From assembly GCA_027492275.1 (NCBI GenBank), contig JAPUFC010000091.1, positions 1 through 64,000 of the forward strand: a stretch of DNA of 64,000 bases. The letters are read 5' to 3'. The notes below the pieces were generated by a model, which saw only the letters and a list, made by a program, of their open reading frames with translations, had not been told where the DNA came from and did no database searches. Shown here in pieces: positions 48,683 to 56,877 of the stretch. A program made the translations under genes and the position numbers. The DNA comes from Mesorhizobium sp. GTDB lineage: Bacteria; Pseudomonadota; Alphaproteobacteria; Rhizobiales; Rhizobiaceae. How positions within the stretch are numbered: position 1 is the stretch's first letter; each line of letters opens with the position of its first letter.

Positions 48683-49468
48683 ATGACCATCGCCGAAGCG
48701 CTTTCCCTCATGAATTTCCCGGAGAAGACGCTGGAGCCGGGCCATGTCTGGCTCGCCGGCGCCGGTCCGGGCGACCCCGGCCTGCTGACGCTGGATGTCG
48801 TCTCCGCGCTCGCCCAGGCCGACGCACTGGTGCACGACGCGCTGGTCCCGGACGAGATCGTCGCTATCGCGCGCGACGCGGAAAAGTTCTTCGTCGGCAA
48901 GCGCGGCGGCCGCCTTTCGATCCCTCAGACGGAGATCAACGCGCTGCTGGTGCGGCTGGCGCGCGAAGGTCGCAAGACCGTGCGGCTGAAAGGCGGCCAT
49001 CCCTTCGTCTTCGCGCGCGGCGCGGAGGAGGCGCTGGCGCTGGCCGAGGCCGGCATCCCGTGGCGCGCCCTGCCCGGCGTCACCTCGGCCTTCGGCGGCC
49101 TGACCTCGGCCGGCATCCCCGCCACCATGCGCGGCGTCAACGGCGCGATCATCCTCGCCACCGGCTTCGCGGCGGTCAGCGACGACCGGCCGGACTGGGC
49201 GGCGCTGGCCCGCACCGGGCAGCCCATCGTCATCTATATGGGCCTGACGCGGCTGGCCGAGACCGTCGCCGACCTTCTGGCCGGCGGTCTGCCGGAAAGC
49301 ACGCCGGCCGCCTTCGTCGAGAACGCCACCCTGCCGCAGGAGCGCACCGTCGCCGCCACGCTGGGCTCGCTGGTCGACACCGCCGCGCGCGAACGGGTGG
49401 TTTCGCCCTCCCTCATCGTCGTCGGCGGCATCGTGCCGCTGCGCGAGACCCTGCGAGGCAAGCCATGA
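48683..49468 (+). CDS. cobA: Uroporphyrinogen-III C-methyltransferase
   Basis: A 261-residue SAM-dependent enzyme that makes precorrin-2, the entry to B12. A-G-A-G-P-G-D-P-G-L-L-T-L, D-A-L-V-P and L-K-G-G-H-P-F-V-F-A-R-G match the SUMT family; there is no CysG-like dehydrogenase domain. It is divergent from cbiD, with a 50-nt gap between start codons. Confidence 0.95.
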   Translation: MTIAEALSLMNFPEKTLEPGHVWLAGAGPGDPGLLTLDVVSALAQADALVHDALVPDEIVAIARDAEKFFVGKRGGRLSIPQTEINALLVRLAREGRKTVRLKGGHPFVFARGAEEALALAEAGIPWRALPGVTSAFGGLTSAGIPATMRGVNGAIILATGFAAVSDDRPDWAALARTGQPIVIYMGLTRLAETVADLLAGGLPESTPAAFVENATLPQERTVAATLGSLVDTAARERVVSPSLIVVGGIVPLRETLRGKP

Positions 49469-50781
49469 GCGTCCGCGCCATCATCGTCGGCGCGCCGCGC
49501 TCGGGCTCGGGCAAAACCTCCGTCACCATCGGCCTGATGCGCGCGCTGAAGCGGCGCGGCCTGCGCGTGCGCGGCGCGAAGTCCGGCCCCGACTATATCG
49601 ATCCCTGCTTCCACGCCGCCGCGACCGGCCTGCCCGGCGTCAATCTGGACAGCTGGGCAATGCCGCCCGCCTTGCTCGACGCCCTGCTGGCGGAAAGCGC
49701 GGACAATGCCGACATCCTCGTCATCGAAAGCGCCATGGGCCTGTTCGACGGCATCCCGTCGGAGCGCGGCCGGTCGGGCTCGGCCGCCGAGATCGCGCGC
49801 CGCCACGGCGTCCCGGTGCTGCTGGTGCTCGACGTGTCGGGCCAGTCGCAGACGGCGGCGGCGGTGGCGAAGGGGTTCTGCGCCTACGACCCGGCCGTGC
49901 GCATGGCCGGCGCGGTGCTCAACCGCCTCGGCAGCGACCGCCACGCGCGCCTTGCCGGCGACGCCGTCCGCGCCATCGGCCTGCCGGTGCTCGGCGCGGT
50001 CCGCCGCGACCCCGCGCTGACGCTGCCCGAGCGGCATCTCGGCCTCGTGCAGGCCAGCGAGCACGCCGACATCGAGGCGCATATCGAAAGGCTGGCCGGC
50101 ATGGCCGAAGCCTCGCTCGACCTCGACGCCATCCTGTCCGCCGCCGCGCCGCTGTCCTTGCCTGCGGGCGGCCGCGCCGCCGCGCTGCGGCCGCCCGGCC
50201 AGCGCATCGCGCTCGCCTCGGACGCCGCCTTCACCTTCCTCTACCCGCATCTCGGCCGCCTGTGGCGCGAGGCCGGCGCGGAGATCGTGCCCTTCTCGCC
50301 GCTCGCCGACGAAGCGCCGCGCGAGGATTGCGACGTCTGCTGGCTGCCCGGCGGCTATCCCGAGCTTCACGCCGGCCGGCTTGCGGGCGCGCGAAAATTC
50401 CGCGCCGGCATGGCGCGCTTCGCGGCAACGCGGCCCGTCCATGGCGAGTGCGGCGGCTTCATGGTGCTCGGCAGGGGCATCGAGGACGCAGGCGGCGCGC
50501 GCCACGACATGCTCGGCCTGCTCGGCCATTCCACCAGTTTCTTGAAGCGCCGGATGAATCTCGGCTACCGGCAGGCGCGGCTCATCGCCGCCTCGCCGCT
50601 CGGCACGGCCGGGGAAACGGTCCGCGGCCACGAGTTCCACTACGCCACCGTCACCGACGCCGGCGGCGACCAGCCGCTGGCCGAGCTCGCCGACGGCCAG
50701 GGCAACGCGCTCGGGCCGTCGGGAGGCAGGCGCGGAAAGGTCTCGGGCACGTTCTTCCACGCCATCGCGAGGGAGGGGTGA
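49465..50781 (+). CDS. cobB: Hydrogenobyrinate a,c-diamide synthase
   Basis: A 438-residue glutamine-dependent amidase. The P-loop (A-P-R-S-G-S-G-K-T-S) and the D-Y-I-D-P segment mark the ATP domain, and H-G-E-C-G-G-F-M holds the glutaminase-type Cys. It amidates the a and c side chains before cobalt insertion by CobN. The start overlaps cobA by 4 nt. Confidence 0.95.
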   Translation: MSVRAIIVGAPRSGSGKTSVTIGLMRALKRRGLRVRGAKSGPDYIDPCFHAAATGLPGVNLDSWAMPPALLDALLAESADNADILVIESAMGLFDGIPSERGRSGSAAEIARRHGVPVLLVLDVSGQSQTAAAVAKGFCAYDPAVRMAGAVLNRLGSDRHARLAGDAVRAIGLPVLGAVRRDPALTLPERHLGLVQASEHADIEAHIERLAGMAEASLDLDAILSAAAPLSLPAGGRAAALRPPGQRIALASDAAFTFLYPHLGRLWREAGAEIVPFSPLADEAPREDCDVCWLPGGYPELHAGRLAGARKFRAGMARFAATRPVHGECGGFMVLGRGIEDAGGARHDMLGLLGHSTSFLKRRMNLGYRQARLIAASPLGTAGETVRGHEFHYATVTDAGGDQPLAELADGQGNALGPSGGRRGKVSGTFFHAIAREG

Positions 50782-50837
50782 TGGCCGCGCTGTCCACGAT
50801 TTCCCCCGCCGCGACGCAGCCGGGATTGCGCCCATGA
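50781..50837 (+). CDS. Possible 18-residue linker peptide between cobB and cobS
   Basis: The cobB stop is TGATG, and the ATG at 50781 opens an 18-codon frame (M-A-A-L-S-T-I-S-P-A-A-T-Q-P-G-L-R-P) whose TGA overlaps the cobS ATG. GAGGGAGGG lies 4 nt before the ATG, a better ribosome binding site than that of many genes here. It may serve only to carry ribosomes to cobS. Confidence 0.3.
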   Translation: MAALSTISPAATQPGLRP

Positions 50838-51598
50838 CCTTCCCCCCGCGCGAAAAAATCCTGCCCGACATCCTCTTCTGCCTGGCCTTCTTCACCCGCC
50901 TGCCGGTGCCGGCCGTCGATCACCGCGAACGGTCGCTGGCCGACGCCGTGTGGGCCGCGCCGGTCGCGGGCGTCGTCGTCGGGCTGGCGGGCGGGGTCGT
51001 CTACGCCGTCGCGGTGCTCGCCGGCCTCTCCCCGTCCGTCGCGGCGGGGCTGGCGCTGGCCGCCACCATGCTGGCTACCGGCTGCCTGCACGAGGACGGC
51101 CTGTCCGACGTGGCCGACGGTTTCGGCGGCGGCGCAACGCGCGAACGCAAGCTGGAGATCATGCGCGACAGCCGCATCGGCGCGTTCGGCGCCTGTGCGC
51201 TCGTCCTCTCCATCCTGCTGCGCTGGAGCGCCATCGCCGATCTCGACGTGCCGGTCCGCGTCGTCTTCGCACTTATTGCCGCGCATGCCGCCTCGCGCGC
51301 GCTGCTGCCGGCGCTGATGGCCGCGCTGCCGCCGGCACGGCATGACGGGCTCGCTGCCGGGGCCGGCGCGGCTTCCGTCGACGTCGCCTTGCTCGCGCTC
51401 TGCCTCGGCGGCGCCTGCCTGTTCCTCCTCGGCGTGACGGGCGCGGTGCTGGCCGCACTCTGCCTCGGCCTCGTCTTCCTGCTCGTTCGCCGTCTTTGCC
51501 TGAACCAGATCGGCGGCCACACCGGCGACACGCTCGGCGCGTTGCAGCAGCTCGGCGAGATCGCCATTCTCCTCGCCGCCTCAGCCATCCTCCATTGA
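50834..51598 (+). CDS. cobS: Adenosylcobinamide-GDP ribazoletransferase
   Basis: A 254-residue membrane enzyme (cobalamin synthase; called CobV in P. denitrificans, and not the chelatase CobS) that joins alpha-ribazole to adenosylcobinamide-GDP. The metal motif H-E-D-G-L-S-D-V-A-D-G and the ending G-G-H-T-G-D-T-L-G-A are diagnostic, with five to seven membrane spans. It opens the nucleotide-loop part of the cluster with cobT. Confidence 0.95.
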   Translation: MTFPPREKILPDILFCLAFFTRLPVPAVDHRERSLADAVWAAPVAGVVVGLAGGVVYAVAVLAGLSPSVAAGLALAATMLATGCLHEDGLSDVADGFGGGATRERKLEIMRDSRIGAFGACALVLSILLRWSAIADLDVPVRVVFALIAAHAASRALLPALMAALPPARHDGLAAGAGAASVDVALLALCLGGACLFLLGVTGAVLAALCLGLVFLLVRRLCLNQIGGHTGDTLGALQQLGEIAILLAASAILH

Positions 51599-51622
51599 CT
51601 CCATTTGGGAACGACAACCCGC

Positions 51623-52633
51623 ATGACCTTCAAATCGCTCGATGACTTGCGCGCTGCGTGCCTCGATCTGCCGGCTGGCGACGAGGATGCCGAAATCGCC
51701 GTCTCGCGCCGCCAGGACACGCTGACCAAGCCGCAAGGCAGCCTCGGCCGGCTGGAGACGCTGGCCGCCTGGCTGGCGCGCTGGCAGGGCCGCGACATGC
51801 CGCGGCTGGACGATGTCCGCGTCCTCGTCTTCGCCGGCTCGCATGGCGTCGCCGCGCGCGGCGTCTCCGCCTTTCCGCCCGAAGTGACGGCGCAGATGGT
51901 GGCGAATTTTTCCGCCGGCGGCGCGGCGATCAACCAGCTCGCGAAGGCCGCCGGCGCGACGCTGTCGGTGCTGCCGCTGGAGATCGAACGCCCCACGGCC
52001 GACTTCACGCGCGGCCCCGCGATGGACGACGACGAATTCCTCGCCGCCGTCGCCGCCGGCCACGACGCGGTGCCGGAGGGGGCCGACCTGATCTGCCTGG
52101 GCGAGATGGGCATCGGCAACACCACCCCGGCCGCCGCGCTGGCCGCAGCCCTTCTGGGCGGCGACGGCGCATCCTGGGTCGGACGCGGCACCGGCATCGA
52201 CGATGCCGGGCTGAGGCGAAAGGCGGAGGTCGTGCAGGAAGGGCTCGCCCGCCACGCCACCATCCTCGCCGATCCCCTGAAGGTCGCCGCCGCGCTCGGC
52301 GGCCGCGAGCTCGCCGCCATCTTCGGCGCCACGCTGGCCGCGCGCCGCAAGGGCATTCCCGTGCTGCTCGATGGCTTCGTCTGCACGGCGGCGGCGGCGC
52401 CGCTGGCGAAGCTCGCGCCCGCCGGCCTCGCCCATGCGCAGGCCGGTCACGTCTCGGCCGAGGCAGGCCACCGCAACCTGCTCGCCGGTCTCGGCCTCAC
52501 GCCCGTGCTTGACCTCGGCATGCGCCTCGGCGAGGGTTCTGGCGCCTGCCTGGCCGTGACCATCCTGCGCGGCGCGCTGGCCTGCCATGCCGGCATGGCG
52601 AGCTTTTCGGAAGCCGGGGTGTCGGGAGGCTGA
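51623..52633 (+). CDS. cobT: Nicotinate-nucleotide--dimethylbenzimidazole phosphoribosyltransferase
   Basis: A 336-residue enzyme (CobU in P. denitrificans, not the chelatase CobT) that activates dimethylbenzimidazole as alpha-ribazole phosphate. Family segments are K-P-Q-G-S-L-G-R-L-E, A-G-S-H-G-V, G-E-M-G-I-G-N-T-T and the catalytic Glu in G-M-R-L-G-E-G-S-G-A. The ATG at 51623 is used; a TTG six codons earlier is less likely. A 92-nt gap without a terminator follows before aepX. Confidence 0.94.
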   Translation: MTFKSLDDLRAACLDLPAGDEDAEIAVSRRQDTLTKPQGSLGRLETLAAWLARWQGRDMPRLDDVRVLVFAGSHGVAARGVSAFPPEVTAQMVANFSAGGAAINQLAKAAGATLSVLPLEIERPTADFTRGPAMDDDEFLAAVAAGHDAVPEGADLICLGEMGIGNTTPAAALAAALLGGDGASWVGRGTGIDDAGLRRKAEVVQEGLARHATILADPLKVAAALGGRELAAIFGATLAARRKGIPVLLDGFVCTAAAAPLAKLAPAGLAHAQAGHVSAEAGHRNLLAGLGLTPVLDLGMRLGEGSGACLAVTILRGALACHAGMASFSEAGVSGG

Positions 52634-52725
52634 TCCGGACGGGAGCGATTTCGTTCGACAGCCAGGGGAGTTTGCCTCTAGAAACACCGGCTGCGCCGGC
52701 AGGCATCGGCCGGTCAGGAGACGCC

Positions 52726-54363
52726 GTGAACCAAGCCCCCAACGCCTTCCCGCGCCCGCAAACCGGCAAGTTCACCCGGCTGCGCGCCATGCTCGCCAGC
52801 CCCGACACGCGCTTCATCATGGAGGCGCACAGCGCGCTTTCGGCCAAGATCGTCGAGGAAGCCGGCTTCGAGGGCATCTGGGCCTCCGGCCTGTCCATGT
52901 CGGCCGCGCTCGGCCTGCGCGACAACAACGAACTGTCCTGGACGCAGGTCCTCGACCAGCTCGAATACATGGCCGACGCCACCTCGATCCCGATCCTGGT
53001 GGACGGCGACACCGGCTACGGCAACTTCAACAACTTCCGGCGGCTCGTCAAAAAGCTCTGCCAGCGCGGCATCGCGGGCGTCTGCATCGAGGACAAGGTC
53101 TTCCCCAAGACCAACTCCTTCCTCGGCGACAGTCAGGCATTGGCCGACATCGATGAGTTCTGCGGCAAGATCAAAGCCGGCAAGGACAATCAGGAGCACG
53201 AGGATTTTTCCGTCGTTGCCCGCGTCGAGGCGCTGATCTCGGGCCGCGGCATGGACGAGGCGCTGCGTCGCGCGGCCGCCTATGCCGATGCTGGCGCCGA
53301 CGCCATCCTGATCCACTCCAAGAAGTCCGACCCGGCCGAGATCCTCGAATTCTGCCGGCTGTGGGACAACCGCAAGCCCGTGGTCGTGGTGCCGACCAAA
53401 TATTACCGCGTGCCGACCGCGAAGCTGCGCGAGGCCGGCGTGTCGCTGGTCATCTGGGCCAATCACAACCTGCGCGCCTCGATCCAGGCCATGCGCACCC
53501 TGTCGAGGACGATGCACGAGCAGCAGACCCTGCTGGAGGTCGAGCATGAGGTCGCGCCGCTGGAGGACGTTTTCGCCCTTGCCGGCGCGAGCGAGCTGGA
53601 GGAGGCGGAGAAGCGCTATCTGTCCGACCAGCCGCAGACCGCCGCCATCATCCTCGCCGCCACGCGCGGCTCGAACCTCGGCGAACTGACCGAGGATCGG
53701 CCGAAATGCATGGTCAACGTGCGCGGCCAGTCCATTCTGGAGCGGCAGCTCGACGCCATGAAGCGCAACGCCATCGCCAGCGTCACCGTCGTCACCGGCT
53801 ATCGCTCGGACGCGGTGGATGTCGCGGGCATTCGCAAGGTCGAGAACCCGGCCTACGCCTCCACCGGCGAGGCGCGCTCGCTGGCCGCCGCGAAGGAGGC
53901 GCTGACGGGCCCCTGCATCGTCTCCTTCGGCGACGTGGTCTACCGGCCGTTCTTCCTCGGCCTGCTGAAGGACCGCAAGGAGGATTTCGTCATCCTGGTC
54001 GACCCGGCGGGCCGCGAAAAGGCCGCGTCGGGCGCGGGCGGCGACTTCGTGCGCTGCTCCGCGCCCTTCTCCGGCGGGCTGGGCGGCGAGGACGACGCCA
54101 CGCTCACCGACATGCGCGACCGGCTGGCCGGGGCGGACGGCGAATGGGTCGGGCTGCTCGGCCTCTCGGCGGCGGGCTCGCGCATCCTGCGCGAGGAGCT
54201 GTCGCGCATGGAGCGGGAGGGCGAGCTGGACAAGGCCGACCTCGCGCAGGCGATGCGCAACCTGATCGCGCAGGGCCGCTCCGTCGCGGTCATCTACGTC
54301 TCGGGCAACTGGATGAACATCAACGACCTCATCGACCTCGCCCAGGCGCGCAACGAGATGTAG
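52726..54363 (+). CDS. aepX: Phosphoenolpyruvate mutase fused to a nucleotidyltransferase
   Basis: A 545-residue fusion. Residues about 10-290 are PEP mutase of the isocitrate-lyase superfamily: G-D-T-G-Y-G-N-F and the exact hallmark E-D-K-x5-N-S (E122-D-K-V-F-P-K-T-N130-S), which separates mutases from PEP hydrolases and lyases. It forms the C-P bond of phosphonopyruvate. Residues about 306-545 are a sugar-phosphate-type nucleotidyltransferase (L-A-A-T-R-G-S-N-L, then R-P-K-C-M), probably a CTP:phosphonate cytidylyltransferase. The GTG at 52726 has AGGAG 5 nt upstream and is preferred over a TTG at 52672. Confidence 0.93.
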   Translation: MNQAPNAFPRPQTGKFTRLRAMLASPDTRFIMEAHSALSAKIVEEAGFEGIWASGLSMSAALGLRDNNELSWTQVLDQLEYMADATSIPILVDGDTGYGNFNNFRRLVKKLCQRGIAGVCIEDKVFPKTNSFLGDSQALADIDEFCGKIKAGKDNQEHEDFSVVARVEALISGRGMDEALRRAAAYADAGADAILIHSKKSDPAEILEFCRLWDNRKPVVVVPTKYYRVPTAKLREAGVSLVIWANHNLRASIQAMRTLSRTMHEQQTLLEVEHEVAPLEDVFALAGASELEEAEKRYLSDQPQTAAIILAATRGSNLGELTEDRPKCMVNVRGQSILERQLDAMKRNAIASVTVVTGYRSDAVDVAGIRKVENPAYASTGEARSLAAAKEALTGPCIVSFGDVVYRPFFLGLLKDRKEDFVILVDPAGREKAASGAGGDFVRCSAPFSGGLGGEDDATLTDMRDRLAGADGEWVGLLGLSAAGSRILREELSRMEREGELDKADLAQAMRNLIAQGRSVAVIYVSGNWMNINDLIDLAQARNEM

Positions 54364-54369
54364 CCGACA

Positions 54370-55518
54370 ATGATCCAGGGCGACGACTTCATCGATGCGG
54401 CGGCGAGAACGGGCATCGGTTTCTACACCGGCGTGCCGTGCAGCTTCCTGACCCCGCTCCTGAACGCGGTCATCGGCAACGCCTCGACGCGCTATGTCGG
54501 CGCGACCAGCGAGGGCGAGGCCGTGGCCATCGCCGCCGGCGCCTGGCTGGCGGGCAAGAAGACCGCCGTCATGTGCCAGAATTCCGGGCTCGGCAACATG
54601 GTCAACCCGCTGACCTCGCTGAACTGGTCGTTCAGGATTCCCACCCTGCTCATCGTCACCTGGCGCGGCCAGCCGGGCCTCAAGGACGAGCCGCAGCACG
54701 AGCTGATGGGCGAGATCACCGGCGAGCTGCTCGACACGATGCGGATCGCCCGCGCGCCCTTCCCGTCCGAGCCCGAAGCGATCGCCGCAGCGCTGCAAAA
54801 AGCCGGCGCGCACATGGACGGCGCCGGCCTGCCCTACGCCTTGGTGCTCGCCAAGGGCGCGGTCGCGGACACGAAGCTGCACCAGTCTCCCTTGCCCCCG
54901 CGCGCGCCCGTCACGCCGGCAGGCATCTTTTCCGGCGACACGCCGCCGAGGCGGGTCGAGGTACTGGAGCGCATCGCCGCCGCCCTGCCCGCCGGCGCCG
55001 GCATCGTCGCCACCACCGGCTTCTGCGGCCGCGAGCTGTTCTCGCTGAAGGACGAGCCGCGCAATTTCTACGTCGTCGGCTCGATGGGCGGCGCGTCGGC
55101 GATCGGGCTGGGTGCCGCTCTCAACCATCCCGGCGAGATCGTCGTGCTGGACGGCGACGGCGCAGCGCTGATGAAGCTCGGCAACATGGCCACCATCGGC
55201 GCGCAGGCTCCGAAAAACCTGACCCACATCATCCTCGACAACGGCATGCACGAATCGACCGGCGGCCAGATGACCGTCTCGGCCGGCGTCGATTTCGCGG
55301 CCATTGCGGCAGCGGCCGGCTACGCCCACGTCGCGCGCGCCGACCGGCTTGAGGATGTGGAGGGGCTTCTGGCCGCAGCCCTCGCGGTTCCCGGCCCGCG
55401 CCTTCTGCATACGAGGGTCGGCCCGAGCAACATCGCCAATCTGCCGCGCCCGACCGTCGCGCCGCCCGATTTCGCCCGCCGCTTCCGCGATTTCCTCGCC
55501 GGCGCGAGAGCCGCATGA
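54370..55518 (+). CDS. ppd: Phosphonopyruvate decarboxylase
   Basis: A 382-residue thiamine-diphosphate enzyme that decarboxylates phosphonopyruvate to phosphonoacetaldehyde, pulling the unfavourable PEP mutase reaction forward. The N-terminal G-V-P-C-S-F and E-G-E-A-V-A-I-A-A-G segments and the ThDP motif D-G-D-G-A-A-L-M-K ending in the metal-binding Asn (L-D-N-G) are present. It starts 6 nt after aepX and overlaps phnW by 4 nt. Confidence 0.94.
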   Translation: MIQGDDFIDAAARTGIGFYTGVPCSFLTPLLNAVIGNASTRYVGATSEGEAVAIAAGAWLAGKKTAVMCQNSGLGNMVNPLTSLNWSFRIPTLLIVTWRGQPGLKDEPQHELMGEITGELLDTMRIARAPFPSEPEAIAAALQKAGAHMDGAGLPYALVLAKGAVADTKLHQSPLPPRAPVTPAGIFSGDTPPRRVEVLERIAAALPAGAGIVATTGFCGRELFSLKDEPRNFYVVGSMGGASAIGLGAALNHPGEIVVLDGDGAALMKLGNMATIGAQAPKNLTHIILDNGMHESTGGQMTVSAGVDFAAIAAAAGYAHVARADRLEDVEGLLAAALAVPGPRLLHTRVGPSNIANLPRPTVAPPDFARRFRDFLAGARAA

Positions 55519-56624
55519 GCCGCGCGGCCGAGCCCATCCTGCTCACGCCGGGCCCGCTGACCACCAGCGCCGCCGTCAAGCAGGCGATGCTGCGCGACTG
55601 GGGCTCGCGCGACCCGGACTTCGAGGCGCTGACCCGCTTCGTGCTTGCCGAGCTGCTCGGGATCGCCAATGCGGGCTCCGGCCATGTCGCCGTGCCGATC
55701 CAGGGCAGCGGCACCTATGCGGTCGAGGCGATGATCGGCACGCTGGCGCGCCGCGACGGCCGGATGCTGGTCCTGACCAACGGCGCCTACGGCCAGCGCA
55801 TGATCGCCATCGCGCGCGGCGTCGGGCTCGACGTGACGGACTATGCCGTGCCGGAGACGCAGGTCCACGATCCGGCCGAGCTCCGCCGCCGGCTGGCGGC
55901 CGACCCGTCGATCCGCTCCGTCGGCGTCGTCCACTGCGAGACGACGTCCGGCATCCTCAACCCCGTCGAGAGCTTCGCCGACATCGTCGGCGAAGCCGGC
56001 CGCGACCTCTACGTCGATTCCATGAGCGCGTTCGGCGCGATCCCCGTCGATGCGCGGCGGCTGCGCTTCGCCGGCCTCGCGGCGTCGGCCAACAAGTGCC
56101 TGCAGGGCGTTCCGGGCATCGCCTTCGTCATCTGCCCCGAAGACCGCCTCGCCGAGGCGAAGGGGCGCAGCCCGAGCCTCGTGCTCGACCTGGAGGCGCA
56201 GCACCGGCAGCTCCTCGCCGACGGCCAATGGCGCTTCACGCCGCCCACCCACATCGTCGCGGCGCTGGCGGAGGCGATTCGCGAACTGGCGGCCGAGGGC
56301 GGACCGGCGGCCCGGCTCGCGCGCTACCGCAAGAACAGCCGCATCCTGATCGAGGGCATGCGCGGCCTGGGTTTCGACAGCCTTCTGGCGGACGAGGTGC
56401 AGTCGCCCATCATCGCCTCCTTCGCCGAGCCGGCGGCGGACTGGTTCGCCTTCCCCGCCTTCTACGAGCGGCTGAAGACGATGGGCTTCGCCATCTATGC
56501 CGGCAAGATGAAGGTCGGCGGCACGTTCCGCGTCGGTTCCATCGGCGCGGTCGATCCCAACACGATGACGGATTTCGTGGCCTGCGTGGAGCGCACGGTC
56601 GCCGCCATGAAGGAAGGGCGGTGA
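55515..56624 (+). CDS. phnW: 2-Aminoethylphosphonate--pyruvate transaminase
   Basis: A 369-residue class V PLP aminotransferase. L-T-P-G-P-L-T-T at the start, W-G-S-R-D and the PLP lysine in S-A-N-K194-C-L-Q-G fit PhnW. Next to PEP mutase and decarboxylase it should run in the biosynthetic direction, aminating phosphonoacetaldehyde to 2-aminoethylphosphonate (AEP). No phosphonatase or C-P lyase gene lies nearby, which argues against catabolism. The aepX-ppd-phnW triplet is tightly coupled. Confidence 0.93.
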   Translation: MSRAAEPILLTPGPLTTSAAVKQAMLRDWGSRDPDFEALTRFVLAELLGIANAGSGHVAVPIQGSGTYAVEAMIGTLARRDGRMLVLTNGAYGQRMIAIARGVGLDVTDYAVPETQVHDPAELRRRLAADPSIRSVGVVHCETTSGILNPVESFADIVGEAGRDLYVDSMSAFGAIPVDARRLRFAGLAASANKCLQGVPGIAFVICPEDRLAEAKGRSPSLVLDLEAQHRQLLADGQWRFTPPTHIVAALAEAIRELAAEGGPAARLARYRKNSRILIEGMRGLGFDSLLADEVQSPIIASFAEPAADWFAFPAFYERLKTMGFAIYAGKMKVGGTFRVGSIGAVDPNTMTDFVACVERTVAAMKEGR

Positions 56625-56713
56625 GCATGGCCGCCGGCACGCTTCCATCACCGGTAGCGCGCCGGCCCCGAAGCCGGCTTCAATCACGCAAGACGGCGGC
56701 TGCAAAACATTTT

Positions 56714-56743
56714 TTGCTTTGTAAACCGTTGCTCTGCTAATGT
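56714..56743 (+). promoter_or_regulatory. Candidate promoter for the lipid genes
   Basis: In the 253-nt gap after phnW there is a short AT-rich patch with TTGCTT (56714-56719) and TAATGT (56738-56743), 18 nt apart, a plausible sigma-70 promoter. It would give a leader of about 130 nt containing the hairpin GGCCGG-CCTGT-CCGGCC (56819-56835) before the serine-palmitoyltransferase-like gene. No other gene is seen in the gap. Confidence 0.4.
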
Positions 56744-56877
56744 ATCACGCTGGCGATCGGCCGAGCTCTGCCGCACCATGAAGCGGATATAGGCTTTTGC
56801 TGCGACGGAAGAATGACTGGCCGGCCTGTCCGGCCGACGGGACTGGGCCGACGGGATTGGGGCGGTAGGGGACTCAT

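Noticed and set aside
56628-56741. 37-codon frame after phnW
   Set aside because: It is Arg/Ser/Ala-rich with no binding site of its own and runs through the AT-rich promoter patch; no evidence of coding.
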